DNA from: Limnephilus marmoratus
Taxonomy: Eukaryota; Arthropoda; Insecta; Trichoptera; Limnephilidae
Direction of reading: 5' to 3'
Length of the DNA stretch: 64,000 bases
Assembly (NCBI GenBank): GCA_917880885.1
Contig: OU862919.1
Span: 46,909,058 to 46,973,057 of the forward strand
Shown one piece after another: positions 11,472 through 21,751 of this stretch (its first letter is position 1; each line of letters opens with the position of its first letter). The notes below the pieces were generated by a model. The model worked only from the letters and a program-made list of their open reading frames with translations. It was not told the origin of the DNA and did no database searches. Position numbers and translations under genes: made by a program.

Positions 11472-11720
11472 TTATTCGAGTCCATTGCTCCCAAAAGTCT
11501 CCTGCGACCAGTCAGACGGGGCCACATTCAGCTTGCCGGCTACATTAAATTTCATATTTAGTTTAAAGTGTGCATTTAACACTATTATGGCAACAGAGAA
11601 CAGTGCCACAATAATAATGCCGAGAGCCGACAGCACGAGTGCATCGAGACTGCAACGCAGATTATAGGTGTTTGTTTGCGCGGCAATGCAAAGAGAGCAA
11701 ACCAAAAGCAAACAGAACAG
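11472..11720 (-). CDS. Candidate 3'-terminal exon: small membrane protein of unknown function
   Basis: An open minus-strand frame of about 82 codons ends at TAA (11472). It starts with a hydrophobic run (FCLLLVCSLCIAA), then a stronger hydrophobic segment of about 26 residues (SALGIIIVALFSVAIIVLNA inside it), then a polar tail ending DWSQETFGSNGLE. Codon use is more balanced than the AT-rich surroundings. There is no in-frame ATG; an in-frame TAG lies just upstream, so it would have to be spliced to an upstream exon, with the AG at about 11721 as a possible acceptor. I recognise no family. An overlapping plus-strand open frame weakens the case. It could be chance. Confidence 0.25.
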   Translation of the reverse strand: MFCLLLVCSLCIAAQTNTYNLRCSLDALVLSALGIIIVALFSVAIIVLNAHFKLNMKFNVAGKLNVAPSDWSQETFGSNGLE

Positions 11721-11847
11721 CTATTATCACTGTCAACAATGTGGATTTATTGCTTATACTCGTTTCCTTGTTTAAATGATAAAGATGTGGAAAAAACTAG
11801 AAACGGTGTACAATCTAGCTAATATGAAAACGTTAATTTAGTGTTTA

Positions 11848-11945
11848 TCCAGATCTGAATGGTTAGGTACTTCTCGAACTTTTCATTTCCCGCCTTCTTC
11901 TCAATCCTTGCCCTTCAGCCTCACGTATGTCCAAATTTCTTTTGG
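11848..11945 (+). repeat. Family T SINE fragment
   Basis: Shows AGATCTGAATGG, AGGTACTTC and CCTTCAGCCTCA in the same order as the family T body. It lacks head and tail. Confidence 0.55.
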
Positions 11946-12050
11946 TTTTTAGGGTATTTGGGATTCATGTGAGCTATCTATCATATATATACATATAATT
12001 TTTTTTTTAAAACTATTAAAAGGAAACTGGGCTGCATTTTGTCCATATGA

Positions 12051-12475
12051 CGACCAGCGTAGTGCAGCGGTAAGGCGCTTGACTCGCATTCCGAAGATCG
12101 CGGGATCGAATCCCGGCGTGGCAAATAAATTTTATTTGATTAATTTATGTATTTGGCAAATTATTCATTTAAAAATAATATATACCTAGTATATTTGCGG
12201 CACGTTCCAGAGAGTAAGATACTCTCAGTATCGCCCTGGTGTAAGACCACCATTCAGAATTGAAACGTTGCTTGTAATGGCTTTAGCCGTGTTTGGTGAC
12301 CAGATCTGAATAGCCAGGTACTTCCCCACCTTCCTCTGCCATATCTCCTTCCGCTCCCCACTGCCTTCAGCCTCATAACATACCCCAATTGGGGATGCCA
12401 TAGTCCCACTGGCTCCAGACGGGAGCAGTTGGGACTCTTGTGCGGTATTCATATAAAAAAAAATACAAACGTTTA
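12051..12475 (+). repeat. Family T SINE, full-length with tRNA-like head
   Basis: The head (12051-12122) holds a Pol III A box (TAGTGCAGCGG at 12060) and a B box (GGATCGAATCC at 12103) with tRNA-like spacing. The body follows (AGATCTGAATAGCCAGG; ACCCCAATTGGGGATGCC) and the end is GCAGTTGGGACTCTTG, TTCATAT and an A-run. This is the organisation of a tRNA-derived SINE. Other copies in this window lack the head or have only part of it (62312-62645). It is not a functional tRNA gene. Confidence 0.85.
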
Positions 12476-12529
12476 CCCCAATTTCCTCTGGATTTTGACA
12501 CTACTGCAAATATTTTTTTAATTGTCCAA

Positions 12530-12915
12530 GAATTTTTTATTTTTTATTTTTATTCCAGTAAAAAAGAAAATTACATTTTCACTCATTTAACAAGAAATAA
12601 TTAAACACATTAAACTAAACTAAATATAATAATACAACGCTATTCTATGTCATTACTTTGTTTATCAAGAATAAACATTAATAATTTTTTTTATAATTTA
12701 CCCAGCTTTTTTCATTTTTAATGTCGTTTGGGATGCAATTACATAAATTGCCCCCCTCGTAACCAATGGATTGTTTGCCATAGTTAATGTGGATGGTGTT
12801 TAAATGTATGTCACCGTGCTGTCGTGTATGGTGTTTGTGTACTTAGGACGTTTTGATGAATTCTGTGTTTGTATGTATGAGTTTATTGTTTATTTTGTAA
12901 ATAAGAAGACATGTA
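12530..12915 (-). pseudogene. LINE5-family 3' relic
   Basis: On the minus strand it aligns with the end of LINE5 (48390-48745): ACAAACACAGAATTCAT, GGGGGGCAATTTATGTAATT and the 3'-UTR block with TGAGTGAAAATGTAATTTTC. The coding part is interrupted. It is the C-terminal tail of a non-LTR RT ORF plus 3' UTR. Confidence 0.75.
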
Positions 12916-12939
12916 TTGTATTTGAGAGAAAATAGGGAA

Positions 12940-13310
12940 ATACAGTTGTACGGACAAACGCCGCCCGCGTTTTCTCTTAAAGCCATCAATATGCGTTGCA
13001 AAACGCGACAACCGACAACAGCGCCAAAAGTTTCCTATCTTGCAGCAATGAATACTGGTTTTAGTCTCTTTGTGGGAGATGAAAATGCACGTTAAGCGGT
13101 CGATTCCAGCGAGGGGCACGACAGGCAAATGCGCGCCGGTGTTTTCCTCTTTCCTTTGGTTGGTTCTCTCGTTGGCTGGCGGCGGGCCAAGACCGCTCTA
13201 AGTTTCCGTGGGAATCCAGGAATTCGTTCCGCGGCGCACAATCTCCAAAACAAAACATTCCAATTATAACTGACCGCTTTTAGGCGCGGACGAATCAATC
13301 TGCGAAAATG
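12940..13310. other. GC-richer unique stretch, no assigned gene
   Basis: Relatively GC-rich, CpG-containing DNA with three overlapping minus-strand open frames (12883-13298). None shows a domain or a credible start, and openness in several frames reflects composition. A promoter-proximal or 5' exon region cannot be excluded. Confidence 0.3.
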
Positions 13311-13559
13311 GGGGAAATCGGAAAATTAAAAAAATAAATAAAAATAAGCGAGAAAATATCGTCATCTTACTGTAAGACCTGGCGAGTCTGATAGGCAAAA
13401 AAAAACAGGGGTTATACAAAAAATAACTACACATCATTAGTTTTCAGAAGGACGTGCACAAAACACAATAATATCGTTTCAGACGCTGATATTTTCTATT
13501 TGTACTGAATCCTGTCAATTTACTAAATTTGTACAAAAGGTCTCCTGATCTATCCTCTC

Positions 13560-13775
13560 CAGCCTGCCACACAGTTGGTGAAAAGACACATCCGCCATCA
13601 AGACCCGGACAAACCTCAACCCTTGAACCCGGGCACTCCTGCTAAACCATCAAATGGCACCTGGCATTATGGCACCCAATGACGTATGGCAGGTGGTTTC
13701 CAATAAATGGTGATCTATGGCAGGGGTGTCGATTCCCAAGACAGCCGTACCCATACGCGCCTCTATCCAAAATTA
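13560..13775 (-). repeat. Family R SINE-like fragment
   Basis: Reverse-orientation pieces of family R: GACAAACCTCAACCC, GGGCACTCCTGCTAAACCA, CCAATAAATGGT and a diverged head (CAGCCGTACCCATACGCGCC). The tail stem-loop is missing. Confidence 0.65.
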
Positions 13776-13849
13776 AGTCTATGTGAAATATGACAATATT
13801 TTTAATTCCTTTTGCGTCTTAAGGGACGGGAGTTTCTGTCTTTGAATAT

Positions 13850-14155
13850 ACGCATCCGAATTTCCAATATTTCCTGTTTATTGCCTTCATCTCAAAGTAC
13901 CCTTCCTTCGGCACCAGTGCACTGTCAGGAAACACGCCAAACGCGCGCCCAATATTTGTACACAGTTGACATTTCTCACAGTAGAACGGTTCGTTTCTAC
14001 GACTCAATAGTTAAGTTCAACCGCTCGGCTGTGGAACGATTTGCCGGCCTCTGTGTTTCTTCCCCCCACAACAGGGGTCTCTTCAAGACGCAAGTTCACT
14101 CCTTCCTTTTAAAAAAAGACCCACCACACGACATCCCAAAGATGAAACGATTTTC
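13850..14155 (+). pseudogene. LINE4-family RT C-terminal relic
   Basis: The plus-strand frame contains PSAPVHCQETRQTRAQYLYT, then the FYDSIV and GLFKTQVHSFLLKKDPP motifs that parallel the LINE4 C-terminus (PSAPVHSRETRQTCAQHLYT; GLFKTNVHSFLSSKRPS). It breaks off in the 3' UTR before the stem-loop. It is 5'-truncated and non-functional. Confidence 0.8.
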
Positions 14156-14531
14156 CTAAGGGTGGAATCAGTGAGGCCGACATTATCAAATAATGTTGGA
14201 ATTTTCATAATTCAAATAACGTTGGAAAATAGAGTTTTATCGATTCCTAATACAATAATGATCAGTGTTATTATTTCACTGTTTTCCTATGAACGGAAGT
14301 TATAAATTCATTGGAGGAAATTAATAGAATCAACATTTCGTTGATTAAAAGTTAAGACAAAGTAAGAAAGGTTTATTGGGAGAACCTCGGGGCGACGTGT
14401 TTGCTTATCTTTTCTTTGTATAATCAACTTATTGGTTCGTGAAATCGATCCCTACATAGCCATTGTATAGAAGACTAGAAACTTTTAAAACCTTGTAAAA
14501 TTTTATTACTTATTTTCTTTCAGATAATTAA

Positions 14532-15127
14532 CCCTCGACCCGTCGCGTGGGGTCTTTAAAAGCCCAGGTTTTACAGAAATGCTAATTATGCTCATTTTAA
14601 ATGTTCCCACTGATTTCTTACTTTAGGTAGCTTCCTAAAAGGGACTATACTTGACGCAAGCGCCGAGAAAATTTAGTTTACGCATGTGCGATGTGAGATA
14701 CAGACTTGTGTTTCGGCGTGAGGCTAAAAAAATCAACAAAATACCACGAAAAATCAAGTTTATATGTTTTTTTTATTGTATTTTGTTGATTTTTTTATTG
14801 TAATAATAATAAGTCTATATCAACCTCAAATAGTTATGAGTTTGATGGAAATTGGTTAGATTTTTTTAAAAGTTTTCTATTAAAAAATATGATTAAAAAT
14901 TTGAAAAAAATGTTCCTTGTTGATTTATAAGCTCTTGCATTGAAAATAAATAACAAATTTTTAACATTTCTTTTTATTTCAAAGCAATCATTATCACCTG
15001 ACTGAAATCAGTTAAAATAACATATAAAATGTATGCTACAACAACAATTTAATCATATTTATTTTTGGGGTCCTAAGCGACCCCACGCGACACCTTGCGT
15101 TACAAAAAAGGCGCGACGGGCGGAGGG
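14532..15127. mobile_element. piggyBac-type MITE, 596 bp, TTAA TSD
   Basis: TTAA (14528-14531) is followed by CCCTCGACCCGTCGCG; the right end reads CGCGACGGGCGGAGGG then TTAA (15128-15131). TTAA duplication with CCC...GGG termini fits piggyBac. A second inner inverted block, GCGTGGGGTC and GACCCCACGC, is also present. No transposase remnant is seen. Confidence 0.85.
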
Positions 15128-15191
15128 TTAATAAGAACTTCCTTAACTTCTCATCTGTGGCTCGCCCGCCTGTGGGCACAAAAATCTTTGA

Positions 15192-15361
15192 AGAAGAATA
15201 TAACACTAATAATCTAAACGAAAATAAGAATGAAAAAAAGACATAAAAATAGAAAAAGGTAATGGGACCATTATCTTTGCGTCCCAGTTACAACCATTAT
15301 TTTTTTATGTGTATTGTTCTCTTTCATATTATCGTTTAGATTATTAGTGTTATCTTCTTCC
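15192..15361. repeat. Inverted repeat, about 55-bp arms
   Basis: The left arm (GAAGAAGAATATAACACTAA ... CTAAACGA) pairs with the right arm (TCGTTTAG ... AGTGTTATCTTCTTC). A related arm occurs near 60455-60500 (GAAGATAATACTAACAAATC). It looks like a small foldback MITE; the boundary and TSD are not determined. Confidence 0.65.
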
Positions 15362-15799
15362 TTAATGATATATTACATTGACCTCCGCGGTCCAGGGGTG
15401 AAGCAGTGTACACACACAGCTATAAAACCGCGAGCAGATAGATGTCTGTTGAACCGCGAGCGCTTACGTCTTATACCGCCACACCACGCTATCAAATATT
15501 TCTTCCCATGGGAGCGGCCACGGAATGCACATTTTTTTGTACTGAATCTGTCAACTTGACATCTGTCAGACACCGGTTTAGGCAGCTCCGTTATTAAAAT
15601 GACCCCCTCTCCTGTTTTCGGCGGAGAAGGAGGAGCATAACTTTTCGTATATCGCCTCAGGAGCGGTTACGGCATAAGATGTGTATTGTCTATGATTATA
15701 AGTATATACTGTAAAAGGGATTGTATAGAGAGCGTTATTTGGCGAGCAATGATCTTTTATATTTTATAGCTGTGTGTGTACACAGCTTGAGGCTCTCTC

Positions 15800-16470
15800 A
15801 AATATTATTTGATGTGTTATTTCACAATCCATGCATTGTTATTTCATAATTCAATATTTAGTATACAGGGTGTCCGGGGGTAAAGTGCATTAACTTCGGG
15901 AGGTGATTCTACATGATAGTACAAGTAAAAAAGATAGATAACTTTTTTCGAAATTCCAACTTTTAGGGGTAGTTTTGAAGTAAAAAGATAAAATTAGTCC
16001 GTCGTGTGCGGCCAGATTTATTATTTTCCGCTGTTACGATACAGGCCAATCGCAATCGAATCGGGTGCCCGGCAGGCTCTCAGCAAGTAAGATCATACCT
16101 CGCACTAAGGATTTTTAGTAGGTTCGTCTTTTTGTATGGGAAAAAAAATGTTGGAATTTCGGAAAAAATTGTTAATCTTTTTTACTCCTACCATCATGTA
16201 GAATCACCTCCCGAAGTTAATGCATTTTACACCCGGACACCCTGTATATGCGTCACGTTCCAGAGTGGAAGATACTCCAATGTCGCTTGAAATGGCTTAG
16301 CCGTGTTTGATGACCAAATCTGAAAAGCCAGGCACTTCCCCACCTTCCTCTTTCTAATCTCCTTACCCTCCCCACTACCTTCGGCCTCATGACTTATCCC
16401 AATTGGGGATGCCAAATTGACATTGGCTCCAGACGGGTGCAGTTAGGACTGTTGTGCGGTAAAAAAAATG
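15800..16470 (+). repeat. Family T SINE split by a mariner-type MITE
   Basis: From 16247 the sequence reads as family T body (ACGTTCCAGAG, CCAATTGGGGATGCC, tail GCAGTTAGGACT and TGCGGTAAAAAAA). The few dozen bases before the MITE at 15864 (AATATTTAGTA) fit the position just upstream in the 12.1-kb copy (ACCTAGTA). The inserted MITE is 15864-16246. Confidence 0.6.
15864..16246. mobile_element. mariner/Tc1-type MITE, 383 bp, TA TSD
   Basis: Begins TACAGGGTGTCCGGG and ends CCCGGACACCCTGTA, flanked by TA on both sides. The inverted arms extend about 100 bases (GCATTAACTTCGGGAGGTGA and its complement at 16204-16225). No transposase; the 94-codon plus-strand frame at 16006-16290 has no recognisable domain. 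Confidence 0.85.
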
Positions 16471-16729
16471 GGGAAAAACGAAATAAAAGTTGGCAAAATT
16501 AAATAAAGAATTCATAATGGAATGCCATTATGGTGAATGAATAACATGATTTATTTAATTTTCCTGGGAAAGCAGAATTGGTTGAACCTCAGCACAAAGC
16601 TCAAAGCATTTCCATCAGGTTTTCCAAGAAAAGTGGAAATAAAAATAAATTATTTTATTTTTTTATTTTAATTTTATGAGTAAAACCTCAAATTGTAATA
16701 TTTTTAAATAAATTAAGACAATATAAGCG

Positions 16730-16816
16730 AAACTCAATCAAAAATCTGGAAACAGAAAAATCAGAAAAACATATTGACACCTCTGGGACTCGAACCCAGG
16801 ACCTCTTGCTTTCCGG
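16730..16816 (-). repeat. Family L repeat with tRNA-like 3' half
   Basis: On the minus strand it reads GGTCCTGGGTTCGAGTCCCA then GAGGTGTCAATATG and TCTGATTTTTCTG. This matches the 29242-29375 copy. It is truncated in the anticodon-arm region. The B box is perfect. It is a pseudo-tRNA or SINE fragment, not a gene. Confidence 0.75.
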
Positions 16817-17308
16817 AAAAATAAATTAATTAAATTCTAAGCCGAAAAGAAAACTAGTACGAGTAATGACATAAAAAAAAGGTTTACTTAATTTTGAATT
16901 TACCAACACGACTAAAAACCAAAAAATCTGTTTTGCTTCACAAAAAACTCGCGAAGAGTAAGTTCTGGCTCATGAAATTTGCACAGCTTGTTCTCTCCGA
17001 AATGTTTAGGACACCGTAAATCACGTTCAAAACCGTCTAATGAGCTAAAAAGTCTTGTGTTGTTTGTTCCACATTTATCAAACTAAAGCAAATGTATATT
17101 CAATCAATATTAATTTTATTTATACTATAGTATTGAATGTAATTGTAGCCCTTTGTGTCATTTCTTAATCAAATGCCACAATTAACTTAACTCTTTTTTT
17201 TTTAAAATTATTTCTTATTTACCTACAACTAATATTTTGTGACATGTAATATGTATTTATGGTATATTTATAACGATAATAAATAAATTAAAAATTAAAA
17301 TCAAAGTA

Positions 17309-17645
17309 TACAAGGTGTTTAGAGACATACTTGACTTACTCTAACCAGTGATCGCTGACATTATTTGTAGTAAAAAATGTAAATGAAATTTTGGTCTCCG
17401 GTGACATTTTTCATTTTTTTCCCACAAAAACATTTAAAAAATAGTAGGTATTGGACAGTTGGAGCTGGGTAAGAGGTTGGACGGTTACTCTGATGGGTGA
17501 CTATTTACGACATGCGGAATTTTTTTGTTGATGTGTGTTTTCAAAAAAAAAAGTCACCGGAGACCAAAATTTCATGTACATTTTGTACTCCAAATAAATG
17601 CAGGAATCACTGGTTAAATAAAGTAAGCCCCTTAACAGCCCTGTA
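17309..17645. mobile_element. mariner-type MITE with about 100-bp inverted arms
   Basis: Left end TACAAGGTGTTTAGAGAC and right end AACAGCCCTGTA are flanked by TA. The arms align inward through AACCAGTGAT and GAAATTTTGGTCTCCGGTGA with scattered mismatches. It ends 10 bases before the next MITE. Confidence 0.75.
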
Positions 17646-17655
17646 TAGCTTATTA

Positions 17656-17810
17656 GGGAACGTACCCATACTACTTGACCAACTTTTTGCAATTTTTAAC
17701 CCCCCCCCGGTGACCAAAAACCTTAGGACGCCGCCGCTCATTTGTACCAAGCGTAGTATTTTGAAGACCCCCCCCCCCCCGAACATGTCACGTAGTATGG
17801 GTACGTTCCC
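17656..17810. mobile_element. PIF/Harbinger-type MITE, 155 bp, TTA TSD
   Basis: Inverted ends GGGAACGTACCCATACTAC and GTAGTATGGGTACGTTCCC are flanked by TTA (17653-17655 and 17811-17813). Two long C-runs lie inside. A diverged reverse copy lies at 39455-39579. A 3-bp TWA TSD fits PIF/Harbinger. Confidence 0.85.
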
Positions 17811-18339
17811 TTACATAAGGGGATAGATTTTTTTAAATATTCCTGAGTTTTTTTTTGTGCTTTTTTAAAATTTGCTTTGAATTTCTTAAAATTGGAACTG
17901 ATCGTGTGAATTCAGACTAGCGATAAAGTTCATAAAATACCTATCTACCAACAATCTGAATACTATTTTATTTCAAACAAGGTTGAATTGTTTCATTTAT
18001 CTATTTTATTTCTATTAAATGAATAATTCTATATTTGAAATGTATATTTCTTTTGTTTAAGTTTTGACAGATGATTGTTCAAGTCTACCGAACTAACGTT
18101 GTTCATTCGAAAGGTAACGGTGTTCATTCCGTGTTCATTCTGAAGTCCTTCTAATACGAGTATGTCAACGAAAAATATATATTGGCAATATTTGTTTTTG
18201 AAAGGCAATGTGATCCTGAGGACAAAATTTTATAAATAGTTTCAGCTTCACTAATCCTACATTTATAATATCCAGTGATTTTCCACGGGTCTGCGCTAAT
18301 AATTAATGTTTGTCCATACAATCCCACACAACCGTCACA

Positions 18340-18715
18340 GATATATTATGTTTTTATAATACACGTCCGTGAGGACTGACAACTCCATAGGATTAAGAAA
18401 ACTATAACTATGCTAACATAAAGAAAACTATACGAGTACAATATATGTGTCCTTATATACAAAATAAATAATAAACTCATATATACAAACACAGAATTCA
18501 TTAAAACGTCCCAAGTACACAAACATTTTACACGACAACACGATAACATACGTTTAAACACCATTCATACTAACTACGGTAAGCAATCAATTAGTTACGA
18601 GGGGGGCAATTTATATAATTCCCTTCCAGGTGATATCAAAAACGAAAAAAGTGTGTGCAAATTCAAAAAAAAATTGTTCATGTTTATTCACAAAAAACAA
18701 AGTAGTGATAGTGAA
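18340..18715 (+). pseudogene. LINE5-family RT C-terminal relic
   Basis: Nucleotide match to LINE5 48320-48640: CACAGAATTCATTAAAACGT, CCCAAGTACA, ACACGACAAC and TACGAGGGGGGCAA in the same order. Indels break the frame. It ends near 18715 without a clear A-tail. Confidence 0.8.
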
Positions 18716-18842
18716 TAATATCGTATGGTATTGTATGACGAGCGATATCGTGATATACGCCAAGCCCACATATAATATTTCTCGTTACAACATAATGAAT
18801 TAGGCAAATAAAAATGCAAAAGAGAATAAACAAAATAGCTCC

Positions 18843-18935
18843 AGAAAATAGTAACCAATATTCAGCAAAATAGTAACCAATATTCAGCAAAATAGTAACC
18901 GATATTCAGCAAAATAGTAACCAATATTCGCCCAA
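18843..18935. repeat. 24-bp tandem repeat, about four copies
   Basis: Unit AATAGTAACCAATATTCAGC plus AAA, repeated with one or two substitutions, directly upstream of a reverse family R copy. Confidence 0.85.
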
Positions 18936-18939
18936 ATTA

Positions 18940-19745
18940 TTGAGATAATAAAAGGAAGGAGAGGAAGTCCTGGGAAGGAAAAGGGTATTATGGATGGGTA
19001 GGAATCTGGCGGTCGCTGTGTCCAGGAGTGACAGACGTATGAAATCATCCCTCCCACTGCGATGCAAGGCGATGGGTCGATAGAGTCCGGCTAGAGAGGT
19101 AAAAAGGTCTCTCTCAACCAACAAGATCTCGTCAGGAACCCGGACTCCCCTGCTAAGTTACAAAATATAGCGAACCACTTGGGGTGACCTATGGTAGAGG
19201 TGTTGGTTATCCAATACTGGTTCCCGGGGCGATGGTGATGGGTTCACGGCGAGTTCATCTAAAATCAATTCATCGAAACCAAATTCATCGAAAACGAGTT
19301 CATCGAAAACGAGTTTATCGAAAACGAGTTCATCGAAAACCAATTCATCGAAAAGCAATTCAACGAAAATAAATTCATCGAATGGCCAATTCATCGAAAA
19401 AAAATATTTTGTAGATATTTGAGAGAAATGCCGAGCGGACTGGGAAGTTAAAAAAGCATTGGTCAATAAAAGTTGACAATAAATTTATATAAATATAAAA
19501 AAAAAATTGATAATAAAACTTTGGACAAGGTGTCTAACCTAACCTAATCTTTTTTTTCGATGAATTGGCGAATCGATGAATTGATCATTCGATGAAGAGG
19601 TTTTCGATGAATTGGTTTTCGATGAACTCGTTTTCTATGAACTCGGTTTCGATGAACTCGTTTTCGATGAATTTGCTTTCGATGAACTCGTCGGTTACCA
19701 TGGTGATGGTAGGTAGACACACCCGCCTACCAAATTGTGATAGAT
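18940..19745 (-). repeat. Family R copy split by foldback element 1
   Basis: Reverse copy from about 18955 to 19240 (GGTTATCCAATACTGGTTCC then CGGGGCGATGGTGATG) that resumes at 19700 with ATGGTGATGG and the rest of the head (CACCCGCCTACCAAATTG). The intervening 459 bases are the foldback element. Confidence 0.8.
19241..19699. mobile_element. Foldback element 1 with minisatellite arms, 9-bp TSD
   Basis: Begins GGTTCACGGCGAGTTCATC and ends GATGAACTCGTCGGTTACC, so the ends are GGT...ACC. ATGGTGATG flanks it on both sides (19232-19240 and 19700-19708). Each arm is an irregular array of a 15-base unit (TTCATCGAAAACGAG) in opposite orientation. The centre carries CTAACCTAACCTAA (19534-19547), about 2.5 telomere-type units. 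Long repeat-built arms with 9-bp TSDs resemble Drosophila FB/Galileo-type elements (family knowledge). Short open frames in the arms (repeating FDEL/VFDE or MNSFS) are not genes. Confidence 0.85.
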
Positions 19746-19880
19746 ATATCCAAGTTCTGTTATTATTTCAGTAATGTGAAGCAACTGGCCAATGATGATA
19801 TAATAACAGAACTTGAAAATTTAACTTTGAAAATTGATGAATGGGGTATATCCACAAACGAGGGATTCTGTTGAAACGGA
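19745..19880. repeat. Palindromic repeat related to 24915-25235
   Basis: Contains AAGTTCTGTTATTATTTCAG, then GAAGCAACTGGCC and ATAATAACAGAACTTG in inverted arrangement. The same arrangement is seen at about 25120-25190. It is an unclassified MITE-like family. Confidence 0.6.
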
Positions 19881-20977
19881 ATATTTAAAGATCATTTTTC
19901 TGATTTTAATAATCCTTCTAAAAATGTTTGATTTTTATGTTTTCATTCAATTTTATTGATTTTAAAAACGATCTAAAACTGACAAAATCAAAACGGCCCG
20001 TGGTTGGCAAATGGATTTGTGACGTCACAAGTATAGCTCAACTGAACCAGCATAAATAAACACCGTCAGTGAGCGTTGTCGCTGATGACGTCACACGCCC
20101 CAAAATATCGTTTTAGCGGTAATTCCAAAATGGGAAATTTTAACTCGCTGTAGAAAATTTATTCGTCAACATAAAAATAAAATAAAAATGCTATAATCAT
20201 CGTAATTTTTTGCTTCATTTTTTTAAGCAATAAAAAAACGTGGAAATACCCGATTCTGTGAAACGACTGGCCCCAAGTAAATCATTTCATGCAACATTTC
20301 AAATCTGGGTGACCTTTCAGCAGGGCGAATCTGAAAGAATTCATCGCTAGATGTCACTAAAATGATGTTGTGTGTTATCTAGACAAGGTGATCGATGGCG
20401 AATAAAGAGATAAAGAGGGAAACACTCACGAAAAGACCGACAGAAAGATATCCTCGTTCATATTGCGTGTGGGACAACTGTTCGCCTTGTCGCCCTGAAG
20501 AGGAAAAACACTAATTTAATTGGAACATCAAACCAAGGAAAAACTACTGTCACGATAAGAGTCAATGATAAACGTGAATAAAATTTGAACAAAATTTAAT
20601 TTCAGATAAAACGCATCTTTTACATATTTACCCAACACAGCAGATGGGAAATATTTTTCCATATTTTTTAAGTAAACCCTGATGAAGTAAGCATTCCTCA
20701 GAAACATGTTGATTTTTTAAACAATAAACGTGGTTAAAACTAAGTGTTGTATTAATTTTAAATTAAAATGATGTCACAAATTAGTTTGCTGTTAGTTTGC
20801 TTTTAAAGACGCGTGAAGGGTTTTTTTAACGAAAGAACGAAGTAAAAGTAAGTCTCGAAAAGACTAACATTAAGATTTGTGTCGTGTAAAGTGATGAAGA
20901 ATCTACCTTTATTATTTTTATGTGACATTCGACGATATACAGACAAATCATTTTAGAGGACACGTCTGAATGTATTT
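19881..20977. other. No bounded feature; one CTGATGA/GAAAC motif
   Basis: Mostly unique AT-rich DNA. Two GACGTCAC sites lie near 20021 and 20087. At 20679-20706 CTGATGA is followed by GAAACATGTTGA and, further on, AATAAACGTGG, a layout also seen at 53603-53640. Confidence 0.4.
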
Positions 20978-21067
20978 TGTAATAATAATAATAATAATAA
21001 TTTTTATTTTAGTAATTTGTACATTGAAGTTTACAAATTTCTAATTGATTAAAATATTTCATATTCA

Positions 21068-21751
21068 CTAGATTTTTTCAAGTTTTATGTAGCTCCTACA
21101 ATACATCTTGAACTTTCCAATTGGTGTGGACTTTAAAGTTTCTGGTAGTGTGTTATACAACTTCATTCCCTTGTACAGTAGACTGTTCTGCGTATTCGCT
21201 TTGTCCTTTTTTTGTAGCCTAATTTCCTTGCACGTCCTTGTGTTATATCTGTGAATGTCTTTATTGTATACAATTTTATTTGCGAAGTATTTTGGTAACG
21301 TGTTGTTCAATATTTTGTGGATAAATACCATCGTGTTCAAGGTCAGCATCTGTTTCACGGTCAACCAATTTAGTTCCTTTAACATTTTAATTATTTTTAA
21401 AAATCTGTTTCGTCGGAGAATTATTCTCATAGCCCTGTTTTGGAGAACTTGTAACTTATTTTGTTCTCTTTCGTTACATAGGAAAAGTATACTTGAGCAG
21501 TAGTTGAAGTGTGGAGCAATAATTGAATTGTATATGGTGATTGCAGTTTTTCTAAAAATTTTTGGCCGAATTCTTCCAAAAAAAGATATCTTTTTGCCAA
21601 TTTTCTTTTGGGTGTATTCAGCATGTCTATTGAAGTTTAGTTTGGAATCTAATATAACTCCTAAGTATTTCATTTCAGTAACATTTTCAATAATTTCACC
21701 ATCAATTTTAATTTTGCTTTCACTGGATGTCTTCTTGTATCCGATCACCAT
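21068..21751 (-). pseudogene. LINE1 ORF2, RT C-terminal third
   Basis: This 227-codon frame carries the end of RT and the thumb/C-terminal domain: MKYLGVILDSKLNF near residue 28 is the usual block after the YADD region, and IIAPHFNYCSSI follows near 78. The C-terminus (YNTLPETLK) is typical of LINE ORF2 ends. It is joined to the preceding segment by a frameshift in a T/A homopolymer at about 21760-21771, which is the main break. Role: reverse transcription of the element's own RNA at the target site. In its current state it is not translated as one protein unless the run is a sequencing error. Confidence 0.85.

Noticed and set aside
13061..13298. Three overlapping minus-strand frames as a gene
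   Set aside because: Open in several frames because of GC composition; no domain and no start context.
19158..19466. 102-codon frame with repeating acidic/hydrophobic motif
   Set aside because: Direct translation of the foldback element's 15-base unit.
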